Assembly: GCF_964204645.1 (NCBI RefSeq)
Contig: NC_134026.1
Span: 23,826,650 to 23,890,649 of the forward strand
Length of the DNA: 64,000 bases
Direction of reading: 5' to 3'
Source: Tubulanus polymorphus
Taxonomy: Eukaryota; Nemertea; Palaeonemertea; Tubulaniformes; Tubulanidae
Positions 11,572 to 22,880 of this stretch are shown one piece after another. A program made the position numbers and the translations under genes. The first letter of the stretch is position 1. Each line of letters starts with the position of its first letter. The notes beneath the pieces are model-generated. The model had not been told where the DNA came from and made no database searches. It worked only from the letters and a program-made list of their open reading frames with translations.

Positions 11572-12816
11572 TTTAATGCCAACTGTGCTGCTATGAATGC
11601 AACTTTCTTTTTCTTAATGTCATGCACAGTTTACGCGCCTTGTTAAGACGCATTTCAAATGCTTTTCAAATTAAATCTTTGGAACTTATTGATGCTTAGT
11701 ACAACAAAAAATTAATCTTATTTACTTGTACATTTTTTTTTTCATGAATCCTTAATTTAAGTGTTTTTTCCGCTATGCAATATATGCATATACATGCAAC
11801 ATGTATCATGATGGAGGTATTATGGAGTTGAAATGATATTTCTGTAGGGTTATTCCACAGCTGTAGAATGTACGAATAAAATCCACAGTGGTTTGTTCAG
11901 TAAAAATTAAGCAGAGATTCCAATATTTCATTTAACGAATCTCGCACTGAATCTAGTCTTATCTTTCAATCATGAATCCTGATATCAGCTTGGTTAACCT
12001 GGTGACACCTGTCGTCCTACGATATTCTTTATGGCAGAATAGAATGGCACGTAATCGATATATATTTCATTTAAAATTGATGCCTGCATCGTTAATTACG
12101 TGAACGCCAGCTATACGTACGCAGCCAAGTCCGATACTGCAAAACTGCAGTGCCGCTACAAACATCCAGGGACTTTATCAACGTCGGTGAGATAAACAAA
12201 ACGCGCGCGAAGGGCCCACCGACTGTGGGCGAAAGTCCTGTAAAACTGAACACAGCGTGCAATGCTGTTGTGAACAGCACAGTATGAATATCGTGGGAAT
12301 ATACAATTAATTCTACGCGCCATATATTTACACACATGATTCGAGTCGTTATTAAGAGTGCATTTTATGTTGTGTCAGTGAATATTTTGAATGGTTCTTA
12401 ATGATCACAGTCGTCGGTTGTTCTACCCGGAATGTGCTATCACGGAATAGTGAAAATAGTGTCGGTCATTGGGAGCCTAACGAGACGTAGGTTTCACTAC
12501 TGAAGAATTGTGCCGACGCAGAATCGAAAACCGCACGTAGACATTTCTACATACCCGAATAGATTATTAAGGATTACATATTTCAAAATTTTGGGATTGA
12601 TCGGCATGGACGTACTGGTATAGAGTTGTTTTTGTTATTGAGGGGTTTTGTACATTATTATGAGGACCAGTTTTTACCTGGCCTATATATAACAACAATC
12701 ATAAGAAACGTGACGATCATAGTATAACACAGGACTACCTTTTTGTAACTGAATACGTATATATTTGCCGTGTATGTGCATATATATGCTCGAAGGTGGG
12801 TGTTTTCAATATTAAT
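11572..12816. other. Intergenic region with likely promoter and 5' UTR of the hillarin-like gene
   Basis: No open frame here looks coding. The sequence CTATATATAA around 12683-12692 is a TATA-like element about 130 bases before the start codon at 12817 and could place transcription start near 12715. A non-coding first exon further upstream cannot be excluded. Confidence 0.4.
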
Positions 12817-15800
12817 ATGGCGACAACTACTGACGGTGACTACGTGCCATTTCGGCCGAAGATATCGCTATTTTTTGATCAGGATGCCGAAAAATGCAGA
12901 AGATGCGAACAATCAGTGTATCACGTCGAAAAGATCGGACCGTTGAACGGAGGGGCGATCTTTCATCGAAGCTGCTTTAGATGTTCACAATGCGGACAAC
13001 ATCTTACAATCAAGACCTACCATACCAGTCCGATCTCAGCCGATACGGAAGTATACTGTTACATTCACGTACCGAAACAGAAGCCGACCAGCATCACGTA
13101 TGAAGCGGTCGGCATTAAGAATGCGATGGAATCGCAGGAAAAGAGTCGCAAGACCGTCGCGACGCCCGGAAAAGGTGCACAGATCAACATGGATGCCATG
13201 CAGATAAAAAGAGCAGTAACGGTACCAAAAGTAGCCGATATCGGTCGTCAGAAACCAATGCATATGAAGCACAATTTGGGCGCCGATGCTCTAAATATTA
13301 CTGGTCCAATGGCAGCACAAGCTTATCTGAGAGAAAACCGTCGTGCTCGATATATGAAAAATGAATACTACCCTGATTTTATTGCGGTAAGAGGCTTGGA
13401 TATGGAATCTATGAATAATTCCTGCATCTTAAAAAACGCGTGTCAGGCCTGTAATAACGTGCACTTTCGAAGGCGACGTGTAATTCACATACCCCATTGA
13501 TTTGACGTTATATCAATTGGTTCGATAACAAAACTGTCAACGTCTAACATGACGTTACTTGAAAACTTGATCTTTTGACATTTTGATAATGTGATTAACT
13601 ATGATTATCGTTTTATACGGTTATGAAAAGTCATTTTATTAATATGTGGCTACTGGGCACAAGTCAAAGTTGACAGTTATTACTAGGTATATCACTTATT
13701 CATAGGTTTTCTATATTCATTATCATTGATCCACTTTTTCGAATGCAAACGCGATTTGACCGGAAAATTAAATTCGTCGAGTATATACATGTTTTCTTTT
13801 CTTATTGTTTATTTATTTTCATACTAGCGCGGTGGATTATTTCGAAATTCAATGACTGATTTGCGTTGTACAAATCTCAACTTGTTTGTAAATTACGAAG
13901 CTATTATACCCAAACAAAGAGTCATAACCTTTATTCTACGGGACTTTTACAATTCAGCTATTAAATGTGTAATGTTTCCAATTTCGAGTATATCTAATAA
14001 TCAAATCAAACTAAATTGAAATAGAGTCACAATTAATTCTAAATATTCAAATATTCAAATTCTATGTATATCCGTCGATGTTCAGTCTTAGCTTTTGATA
14101 TGATCATTGGTTATAACTTTTCGTAAGCTAGATTTTGGTATCTAAATAAATCTTCAAAATATGGCAATGGGTATTTTCATAGTGCGTATAATATTATATA
14201 TCACACTCATTGTATGGTGCTCGTTATGTTGGAAACAACGGGCAGCTGTTATGATTATATCCCACCTGTTACATAGACGTACGTTGCTTGAGTCAAATCG
14301 GGTGTCGTTTCATCCGCAATGACTAAGTGACAGATTATTCCAGACGGGAATCATGTCAAATGTCAGAATGTGCGTGGAATACAGCCTAGAAGCGTATAAC
14401 CACTTGGTGGAACACTTTTTCCTTGGTGAGACGATATATAGAGTACCCACACTAGTATAACGAAAGATGAAATTTTTTTTAAATAGATAGATTTTTGTCA
14501 ATTTCATGCAGGAATGTACACTTCTAGGTTATATAGAAAATCCAACACTTACATAACGAAAGATGAAGTCAGAAAAGTTTCTTATAACCTAATAGTCATC
14601 ATCTGGAACATAGTATTCCTGAAGATGACTATTAGGTTATAGTCGCAACGTCGAATAATGAAATAACAAAAACCCTATTCATTTGATGCGTATAAGAACA
14701 TTCTACATAACCTAACGCATAGTGTTTTTGTGACTTCAAAACAGATATTCTACTTATGTTTATATAAATCACACATTATATAGGCTTTCGTGTTATATTT
14801 CCGTGACACTTCAAATATATACGTTGATATTAAAACGGAAAAATACTTTTACCTAATATAAATGTCAAAAAAGAAGTGCATTGCGTTGAACAACTATCAA
14901 TAGCTATTTACTCGATGACTTAAATCTTTTTTGACATCATTTACCAAAAATGTAGATTAAACTTGTTTTAGAAACAAGTGCATGAGAGAGAAATGGTTTG
15001 AATATGTGCATCGCTGAATGAAATCTTATGTGAATAAGGTTTTGACAAATCATCAAACCCGTTTGAAATACGCGCGACTATGTTCTGTTAACGAATTAAA
15101 TAGGAAGTATTTATCTGTAATAACAAATGAACGAATATAGATCGGTAATTACTATGGAATTATGCATTGCAATTTACCCATATATCGTACATTGTACAAT
15201 TTGTAGAAGAAAAAAGATGCAATCTTACAAGCGCAAAAAGAACTGGAACAAATTCAGAGAAAAGAGGAGGATCTGCTGTACAAAGAATTTCAACAAGAGC
15301 GAAGCGACGAACAATCACAACTAAAGAAAGAGCTAGACGAAGAGTGGGAATTGAAATTAAGAGATCTCACTGACAAATTCGATAAAGAAATGTCAAAGAA
15401 AAAGAAGAAATTAAACGAAAAAGACAAAAAGGTTTGAGTTTAGTAATTAAGTGATTTTGAAAATGGGTGATATGCACTGAGATTCATATAGTTTCTTAGA
15501 TTTTGAATCTCTTGACTAAATAAAATGGTATCTATTGTTTTGAGGCATTTTGAAAAATGCATAAATTAAATATTTGCATCCGCATAATTTGTTGCGATAA
15601 ACCGTCGTTTTTAATTCCTATTTTGCAGTATATGACGATGCAATTTCAAAAGGAAAAAGAATCATTAGAGAAAACCATGACAGTGAAGCAGAAGAACAAG
15701 AAGAAGTACATGACGTTGAAGATCCTCGACAAAGAACAAGCGCAGACGTCGACGCTCGTTCAGAGACACAGTAAACAGATGTTGGAACTGTTAGCTCAGA

Positions 15801-18427
15801 AGAAGGAGGAGTTAGAAAGAGAACTGGAGATTGAACTTGCCGGAGTACGTCGCGACAAAGATAATCTGTAGAAATTATATGATTTCAATTATAGTTTTGA
15901 TAGAATCGATGCTAAAAACGTTGTTGATATTTCAGCAAGAAGACAGTTTGCCTTATGAGGAAAATAAAGCGGGCGAGACGCACGAAATAAATACAGAAAC
16001 AAAAAACAAATTGTTACATTCAAATGGCGAGTTTGTCGATCCATTCATGCCGATGGCTCTCGATAATCTCGACCTACCCGTTACTCCAGGCACACCGCCT
16101 CCAAGGCCACCATCGTGCAGCAAGAAAGATATCTACGCCGACCCGAATGAGGTCTTCAGTGAGCTTGATGAGCATGTTTTTAATGTAAATATCTGCAGTT
16201 ACAGAGAAAGCCTGATCCAAGACTCTGTTCCGGTAGATTCATCATCGTTGAATAACAAACTATTCTGATTTCAGATTGCCGAAAATGAACAACAAACCTT
16301 CACAGACCTTGTCCACCAACTGACTGAAATATGTGTGAGTGACCTTGAAAAAGTTCGGTATGTGCTTGTTACTAATTATTATCTAGCTATCTCGAAATGC
16401 GGTATCGAATGTAACAGAATATGTATATTGAAAATATTTTAGAGCAATATTCCGATGGATAACCGTTAAAGATTTGAATATGATGGACATCGAAGAAATT
16501 ACTGGTGATACACCTCTAGGCTTATTACGAGGAATCAAATTTGGCACGGAGACCTACCACGTCCTATTCATGCGGTTGTGCAGGTTAATATATTTACAAC
16601 AAAAATCATATAAATTTCCATTCACTTTTTAAAATTTTAGACCATGTTACTCATAATTTCCTTCAGTTACGTTGGACTTCACTGTGTCGAGATAAAAGGC
16701 CATTCTAAAAGCGTTGGATACGAACCTGGTATGAGGATAAAAGAGAATACTTTCTTGAATACGTGGAATGCAGTTTTTGTAGATGGCGATTGGAGACTGA
16801 TTCAATGTAACTGGGGAGCTAGGTAAGATAACAGATCTTGGATGGTCATGGAGTAAACTGATGTCTCCTTGGCAAGAAAATAGTATATAATACCTCACAA
16901 CACTAACATGATAAGTTTGAGGAAGAAACCTATGATAAGAAACCTAGTATTTTCTAACCATTTTTCAGGCATCTGGTGCTCAACAAAGATGGTAACCAAC
17001 AAGAAGAACGCAGACGCAAGGGAGGCGATAAAATCCGATATCAATACGACGAACATTATTTCCTGACGGATCCTTGCGATTTCATACTCGAATTCTGGCC
17101 GTTCGAATCTCAATGGCAGCTACTCGATTCACCTATTACTTTGGAACAATTCGAATCACTGCCGTTTGTACGGTCCATCTTCTTCCATTATAAAATGCAG
17201 CTTGAATCTGGTACGAAGGCTATCATGTACAACGACGAACGCGGAGGTTCACAAATTAAACTACGGATTCCGGAAGAGCTTGTACGCGATGTTGTGTTCC
17301 ATCACCAGTTGCGATTTGCCGACGAAGCCAGGCGGGATTGGAAGGAGTACAAAGGCACGAAAATGGAACGCTTTGTATTTCAGACGACTGTTAACAACAC
17401 GATCGTGTTCAGTATACACGTACCAACCCTCGGGGAGTATTTCCTCGAGATATTTGCGAATAGAATCGACGACAGCAACCGAATTGGAAGCGACCCCAGT
17501 ACGCCCATGCAACCGTTCCGTCTAAAGTGTGCTTGCAAGTTCCGCCTCGTGTCGACAAAAATGACGGGCAAAATGCACCCCTTGCCGAATTGTGCAACTG
17601 GAGAATGGGGTCCGTGGAAAGCGTTGCGTCATTTCGATATCAATCCGATAACACACGACACTGGAGTTATTAATGAAGATAATACCATTGAGATTAAATT
17701 AGGTGTTCCTCGTCCTTTACAGTTTTTAGCCAAGGTTCACGCAAATGGTGTCAACGATCACCTGCTTGACGAATTTGTTGAACTTATGGCCAGCAACGAC
17801 ATCCTGACAATTCGATTGTCACCGCCTCAGCCTGGTCAATACGGCCTTGATATCTTTGCGAGGCCCGAAGGTACTCCTGGTGAAAATGTAACATTAGCGC
17901 ATGCTTGTAAATTTCTCATAAACTGCAGCAAAGTTGACGATCCAAAGCCATTGCCTAAAATGGAAGCGTCGCCTCCTTCCAAGATGACAAAGGAAAAGTG
18001 GGGTCCAATATCAAATTTTAGCGGATATGGTTTGCGTACAGTATCACATTCGGAACCAAAAATTAAGTATTTCAGAAAGGACCCGCTTATAATTGAAATA
18101 GGTTTCTCAAAACCAATTCAATTCGCCTATCATTTATTGCTGGAGCCGGACGAAGATCACCGCGAGCACATAACACTACAGAAGGACGACAAGGCTAAGA
18201 TAGCTCGCTTCACGATCACTTTAACGAAATCCGGAAATTATCTGTTCGCTATTTACGCTAAAGACACGCAAACTAACGACAAAATGATGGTCAACGTCTA
18301 TAACTACATGATTCAAAGCATACCCGAAGATGCACTGGATGGCGTCATCGAACCTCGCCGAAATCGACGCCGATCATCGTCGAACATCCTCGGAATTTTC
18401 CGGAAAGACAAGAACAAAGACAAATGA
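12817..18427 (+). CDS. hil: Hillarin/KY-family protein: LIM domain, coiled coil, transglutaminase-like core
   Basis: Exons: 12817-13386, 15207-15431, 15629-15844, 15936-16184, 16275-16357, 16443-16583, 16667-16822, 16969-18427; frames join to 1032 residues. The ATG at 12817 (MATTTDGDY) is used; the open frame upstream has no ATG. One LIM domain has zinc ligands C27, C30, H50, C53, C56, C59, C81 and H84. Exons two and three encode a Lys/Glu-rich coiled coil (about 191-337). The transglutaminase-like core spans about 425-550, with DLEKVRAIFRWI and SYVGLHCVEIKGHSK. Three beta-sandwich repeats of KY type follow, the last two opening with EWGPW and KWGPI, before a basic serine-rich tail. LIM plus this core is the layout of Drosophila hillarin and nematode LTD-1, cytoskeleton-associated proteins. 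The usual Cys-His-Asp residues appear absent, so a scaffold role is more likely than catalysis. Confidence 0.88.
13387..15206 (+). other. Large first coding intron of the hillarin-like gene
   Basis: The intron runs from GTAAGA at 13387 to TTGTAG at 15201-15206. It is AT-rich and I find no further exon in it, although a small exon could be missed. It contains a fold-back sequence at 14583-14641 and several copies of the octamer ATAACCTA or its complement near 14527-14712. Confidence 0.6.
14583..14641. repeat. Perfect 18-bp inverted repeat with 23-nt loop
   Basis: TATAACCTAATAGTCATC at 14583-14600 is the exact reverse complement of 14624-14641. It lies in an intron of the hillarin-like gene. 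The octamer ATAACCTA also recurs nearby outside the hairpin, suggesting a decayed fold-back element. Confidence 0.8.
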
Positions 18428-20058
18428 TAATATCACAGCTACAGGAACTGGAGTTTTGTGTGATTTGGATTGTAAGTATCGATGCGCAACGTCCAATACA
18501 TCCCAATATTCCCAATAACCTTCACTTAATATTCATACGAATGTACTATTTAATGAATGTAACTGACGAAACATAAGCAATCATCGTGACACTGCTGCAT
18601 AACATTATCAATACTTCATGTGAATTGGACAAATGCTGAATTTTTAACTATTCATACGTATTATTAGAGAGTATTCAGGAAACTTTTTTCAACGGTTATT
18701 ACGTATTGTAATTTTACGGTTTCATTTTTCTTTAATGATAAGAAATTAGCCGTTCGATACATATAGATAGTGAGACATTCTTGCGCATAGTAAAGAAATA
18801 TGAATGTAGACTTGGTATCTATTAAAAGTGTTCTAGATCCGGACAATTTCATAGAAAACTATACGCATGAATTTTATATTATTCAAGTCCAATTGAGTAA
18901 AAGTGAATTGATGTTTTTTTCTATATTATCTCGCTTCTCACTTGTCTATTGATACATGTATATGATTACTAAAAGCACGAGACGAATAAAAGGTTATTTT
19001 CTATGTCTGACTTTTTGACATCGTATCATTCGGACTAACCGAATACTTGTGTAATCAGTCAAATCCGCTTAATACGGATCGGCTTAATGCGGTTTTTGGT
19101 CAATTCCGGACAACATTTGCAATCCATTCGTTCATAAATATACAAGAAACTCACTTTTAATCGGGATTTCCCGTAAACCGGATGAATTTTGTCGATCCCA
19201 AATGATCCGAATTAAGCGGATTCTACTGCATGTGATTTTTTTTTGTTTTCGTGCCTCACGGCGATGTATTCAATGAGGAATCAATTATCTCGTGTTGATT
19301 ACGACGATACATGTATAGGCCAATGGCGAGACAAATGAATATGAAGATAGGAATCTAAATATCTCGTACTAAATTTATTTTCAATCAGGCATCGTACAAC
19401 GAAATATTCAACAATTTCAACTATCCATCGATCAGTTATTAGATACTTGCAAATCTCACGAAACTATTACAAAATAACACACGCACAATTACAAAATATA
19501 TTCATTACCACACACATCTATTAGTTAAAATATAATATCAATTATTGGAATAGTCAGTCACGGTACTACGCTCCAAACTTGGAGTAATCATTACTCCAAT
19601 TGACTTGGAAATTACATAAAGCACCCATAATTCTTTGTCTCTTTTGTCCAAGGACTCAAACTCTTCATTTAGAGGCCGTGCTTTAATATATCTTCCTGAC
19701 CAGAGGATTTGGTATGGCTCTTCACTCATAATGATTTATACGGAGATAATAAAATGTAGACATGCTCAGCGCTGTATCGAAATCATGACAATATTGTACA
19801 CCATCTAAATACTAAAAATAAATATCAATCTTATTATATAAACACTTCCCTTCTCTAACCTCATACCTCATAAACGATCAATTAATCTTTTAAATTGATG
19901 GAAAGATTGGTAGAATTAATGTTTATCACAAATTCACAAATACAATACATGTACTATATCACAAATACGGTGGTTTTACGCGTGTCAAATATCAAATACC
20001 CGGCATCACGTGCACACATGGAGTATATAATATTGGCAAATCATTTCGTAGAATTGGA
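18428..20058. other. Convergent 3' region between the hillarin-like gene and the GPCR
   Basis: This stretch holds the 3' UTRs of two converging genes. For the + strand gene the AATAAA at 18985-18990 is the best polyadenylation signal, about 560 bases after the stop. For the - strand GPCR a TTTATT on the + strand at 19374-19379 is a candidate, about 680 bases after its stop. A pogo-like MITE lies between them at 19056-19228. I see no further coding sequence. Confidence 0.5.
19056..19228. mobile_element. Pogo/Tigger-like MITE, 173 bp
   Basis: The left end reads CAGTCAAATCCGCTTAATAC, and the reverse complement of the right end reads CAGTAGAATCCGCTTAATTC. The inverted repeats are about 24 bp with few mismatches, and a second CGGCTTAATGCGG motif follows the left one. 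The CAGT start and the 'AATCCGCTTAAT.CGGAT' core are typical of pogo/Tigger terminal repeats. There is no transposase and no clear TA target duplication, so it is an old non-autonomous copy. Confidence 0.7.
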
Positions 20059-21603
20059 TCAGCCAAGCTCTCTGGGCATTTCCCCCGGGAGTTCAAACGG
20101 AACCTCCGCATAATCTTGTTCATGCGCTACTTGTCCACGTGCATTTCCGTCCAGGCGTCGAACTCGCAATACTTCTGCAACCAGAGGCGATCTGGTATCT
20201 ACTTGAGAATGCTGATGGCGGCCGACTATTAATCGAGGGTTTGGCAACATCGAATCGAGAGAACGCCTCGGTCGCGAGAAATATCCATCGGGAAACCACC
20301 CGGACGGAACTTCCCCGGTAGAAGGAGCGGATGTGGTTGTTACAGGTTGCCTCTGAGCTGAACTTTCATCTGAATGTAAGGAAGAAGCGCTCAATCGTGT
20401 AACGGCCGTTCCCGTAGTTGATGAGGATGAACGTCGCCTATTCATATAATAACTGATCATACTTTCACTAGCGCGTCGACCCATGCGAGGACGGCTCTCG
20501 ATATCGGAGTCGACACTGGCGCGTCGTAGGAATATTTTCGGTATTTCTTCCCTGATCATTGAGTTTCTAAAAAAGTAAACCAATGGATTTATTGCACAGC
20601 CGGCTAAAGCCATCCATACGGCGAACGTTTCTAGAGACGTCGGTATGTGATATGGATCATTCATTGACGATTCAATTGTGATCAATGAAAAGTATGGCAA
20701 CCACGAAATAGTCACTGCTGACATAACAAGTAACGAGGTTTTTGCAGTTTTCCACTCGTCTTTTTGAAATAACAGGCCGAATCGTCCGAAACTCAGCGCA
20801 CTTCCTCGCCTGGATAACAGAGAGCTGCGGCGTCGCGCAAATCCCGACTCCTGATTTGTTTGGTCCGGTAACATACTGTTTCGTCGGGCGCGCGCACTTG
20901 TCTCCTTAGATGCTCGCAGTATTGAACAATAAATCCATATCATTAAAATAAACGGTAAATAAAAACAGCTAACTGAAAAGAAAAAGGCATACGATCGATC
21001 TTTTGCGGTGATGGTTTTCCAGTTCACTGTGCACGAGTGTTTTTCCTTTTGATAGGAGAATCTATTCCAACCAAATATCGGCGGCACTGATAGGACTACT
21101 GACGTCACCCAGACAGAGGCAAGGGCATAATTCGAACTAGAAGGAGTCACTAGCATGGTATATCGTAATGGAGTTACAACAGCACAATATCTGTCAAAGG
21201 AAATCAGAAGCAAGGTTAGAATACAGGCAGCAAGAAGCACGGTGGATAACAGAGCGGTAATTTGGCACCAGGCCTGACCGAAAACCCAAACCTCCATCAC
21301 CGTCGATATCAACACAAACGGCATTATCAATGTAGCCATTAAAAAGTTCGTCAGGGCCAAATTCAAAATGAAACGATTCGAAATAGTCAGCAGCCAGTGT
21401 TGTTTCTTATAAAATACCACAAATACTAGAGTGTTCGCTACCGTACTAGCCACACATATTAATACCATGATAATTGCGCGCACAGTTATTTCCAAATATG
21501 ACGTTTGCTCTACAGGTGGCGTTGTTGATGGGGTTGTTAGATTTCCAAGCGAAACAGTGGTCGTTGTAATGAGCGAATGCACCGGTTGTGATACGTTCAC
21601 CAT
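20059..21603 (-). CDS. Class A (rhodopsin-like) orphan GPCR, GPR161-like, intronless
   Basis: A single uninterrupted 514-codon frame encodes seven transmembrane helices. N-glycosylation sites occur near N3 and N21. Hallmarks are LNLALTNFLMA in helix 2, the C113-C191 pair, DRY at 137-139, WLPY at 301-304 in helix 6 and NPLVY at 339-343 in helix 7. The helix 7 entry TSLETFAVWMALAGC resembles GPR161, and the total length is similar to GPR161 (about 530). No lysine sits at the retinal position of helix 7, so it is not an opsin. The third loop and tail carry seven RRxS or RRRS motifs, at about 240, 257, 265, 360, 377, 389 and 446, which are potential PKA sites. GPR161 is a cAMP-coupled regulator of Hedgehog signalling in cilia; whether this receptor shares that role is inference. 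Other orphan amine-like families remain possible. Confidence 0.85.
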   Translation of the reverse strand: MVNVSQPVHSLITTTTVSLGNLTTPSTTPPVEQTSYLEITVRAIIMVLICVASTVANTLVFVVFYKKQHWLLTISNRFILNLALTNFLMATLIMPFVLISTVMEVWVFGQAWCQITALLSTVLLAACILTLLLISFDRYCAVVTPLRYTMLVTPSSSNYALASVWVTSVVLSVPPIFGWNRFSYQKEKHSCTVNWKTITAKDRSYAFFFSVSCFYLPFILMIWIYCSILRASKETSARARRNSMLPDQTNQESGFARRRSSLLSRRGSALSFGRFGLLFQKDEWKTAKTSLLVMSAVTISWLPYFSLITIESSMNDPYHIPTSLETFAVWMALAGCAINPLVYFFRNSMIREEIPKIFLRRASVDSDIESRPRMGRRASESMISYYMNRRRSSSSTTGTAVTRLSASSLHSDESSAQRQPVTTTSAPSTGEVPSGWFPDGYFSRPRRSLDSMLPNPRLIVGRHQHSQVDTRSPLVAEVLRVRRLDGNARGQVAHEQDYAEVPFELPGEMPRELG

Positions 21604-22193
21604 ATTTTAGCCCTTTTCCTCTGGCAATTGATACTTCTTGATCTTTACCATCTTCCCTTTGCATTTCCATCAAATAATTGGTGATTATCAACAGTCACGA
21701 CGCAACTGATGATACCGTCTTCAAACCAATACAGGCTAGTGGCCATCAATCACTGCGATTCCATCTTTGATCCCTTGAGCTTCCCTTTTACCCTCTGGTT
21801 GCATTTGATTGACCAAATTCTGAAAATAGAAACATTAGTTTTGAATAAACAAATGTTCTCTCCACCATGCACCGAAATCTATAGACGATCGTATACCTGA
21901 TTCCCCGGGTATAGCGAATAACATGTATACTCTCTACATGATAATGATACCACTTTTATATAGAAGCAAATGAATAGCCATTTCACCAGAAATGGCGCTA
22001 AACTAAGCTAAATATATCACGATCTGACAGAAAAACGACCCGGGGTGAACATTCGGACAGGAGTCATTAGAGTTAATCAATGATATGCTTGACAAGACGT
22101 CAAATATCACATCGAACCACCCAGTATAAGTGGATGATAACGATAGGCTACTTTTCAAAGGTTGGTATCTCGTTGACTAAAACCCCCTAGTCT

Positions 22194-22285
22194 AACTCTT
22201 GGCTTTCGTTTTTACATTGTTTTATGTTTATATATCTATATAATATATTTATACATAAACAATGTTAAAACGAAAGCCAAGAATT
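22194..22285. repeat. 92-nt hairpin with about 35-bp near-perfect stem
   Basis: The arms beginning CTTGGCTTTCGTTTT (from 22198) and ending AAAACGAAAGCCAAG (to 22281) pair almost completely inward to about 22230/22250, with a few mismatches and one bulge, around an AT-rich loop. It could be a MITE-derived fold-back or a small-RNA precursor. It lies about 0.6 kb upstream of the GPCR start. Confidence 0.75.
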
Positions 22286-22439
22286 ACAAGTTATATCTAA
22301 AGCCGAGGATTCAAATCACATTCAAACCCTAATTTCATAGCATGCGTAAATACATTATATAGAGTAGATGTTTATAAGATTAATAGCCATAGAAGCGATA
22401 ACACTAAAAACCTCATTTTCTAATGAGTAAACACAGCTT

Positions 22440-22880
22440 ATTAAACAAGAACGTTTTCAGGATCATATCCCCTCATCAGGTGAAATACAAGTGAATCAAA
22501 TGATTAAACTACAGGTTTATACACTTCAAGTTACAAGTGCTTAATTTTAAGCTAATTAAAAACCAAGTATTCAATTACAAGCTAGTTATTTGAATACATT
22601 TAAGATGAAGGATAAGCCGTTTTGGAATAATTGTTGATTTAAAGAGGGTCGTTGCGCTTTAATAAACAGGGCCTCCCTAATCTTACAGTCGAGATCAGAT
22701 GAGCCTTTGTCTAGAATTTTGAATTTGTTGTCACTGAATTCCTGATCACAAGTGTGACGAATTGCGAGATGTTGTCCAATCGCTGAAGTCTTTGATCTGA
22801 GTTCTTTAATCCTGACGGCCAAATGTAGTTTTTCCAATATAGGAAGTGTTTATATCACATAAACAATTAAATTCATAATT
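22440..22880 (-). mobile_element. Degraded Penelope-like retroelement, GIY-YIG endonuclease remnant
   Basis: On the - strand, the frame from about 22875 reads ...CDINTSYIGKT, the YIG part of a GIY-YIG nuclease. A frameshift near 22830 moves it to a second frame that continues RIKELRSKTSAIGQHLAIRH and, near the end, KIREALFIKAQRPSLNQQ, ending at 22586. The order YIGKT, R-x-K-E, AIG-x-HL, IREAL-x-IK-x-x-P-x-LN is that of the C-terminal endonuclease of Penelope-like elements. Further 3' the + strand has CCCCTCATCAGGTGAAA around 22470-22486, whose complement (TTTCACCTGATGAGGGG) resembles the usual downstream sequence of such elements. No reverse transcriptase remains. It is a dead, 5'-truncated copy. 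Confidence 0.65.

Noticed and set aside
12796-12816. An upstream extension of the hillarin-like frame
   Set aside because: The open frame reaches further 5' only through a GTG codon. The first ATG in frame is at 12817 and gives a sensible N-terminus.
16335-16340. Alternative GTGAGT donor inside the hillarin-like exon 16275-16357
   Set aside because: Using it would drop the VSDLEKV segment that leads into RAIFRWI and would put the next exon out of frame. The donor GTATGT at 16358 keeps the conserved sequence.
20059-21603. Opsin identity for the GPCR
   Set aside because: Helix 7 reads WMALAGCAINPLVY with no lysine at the retinal attachment position.
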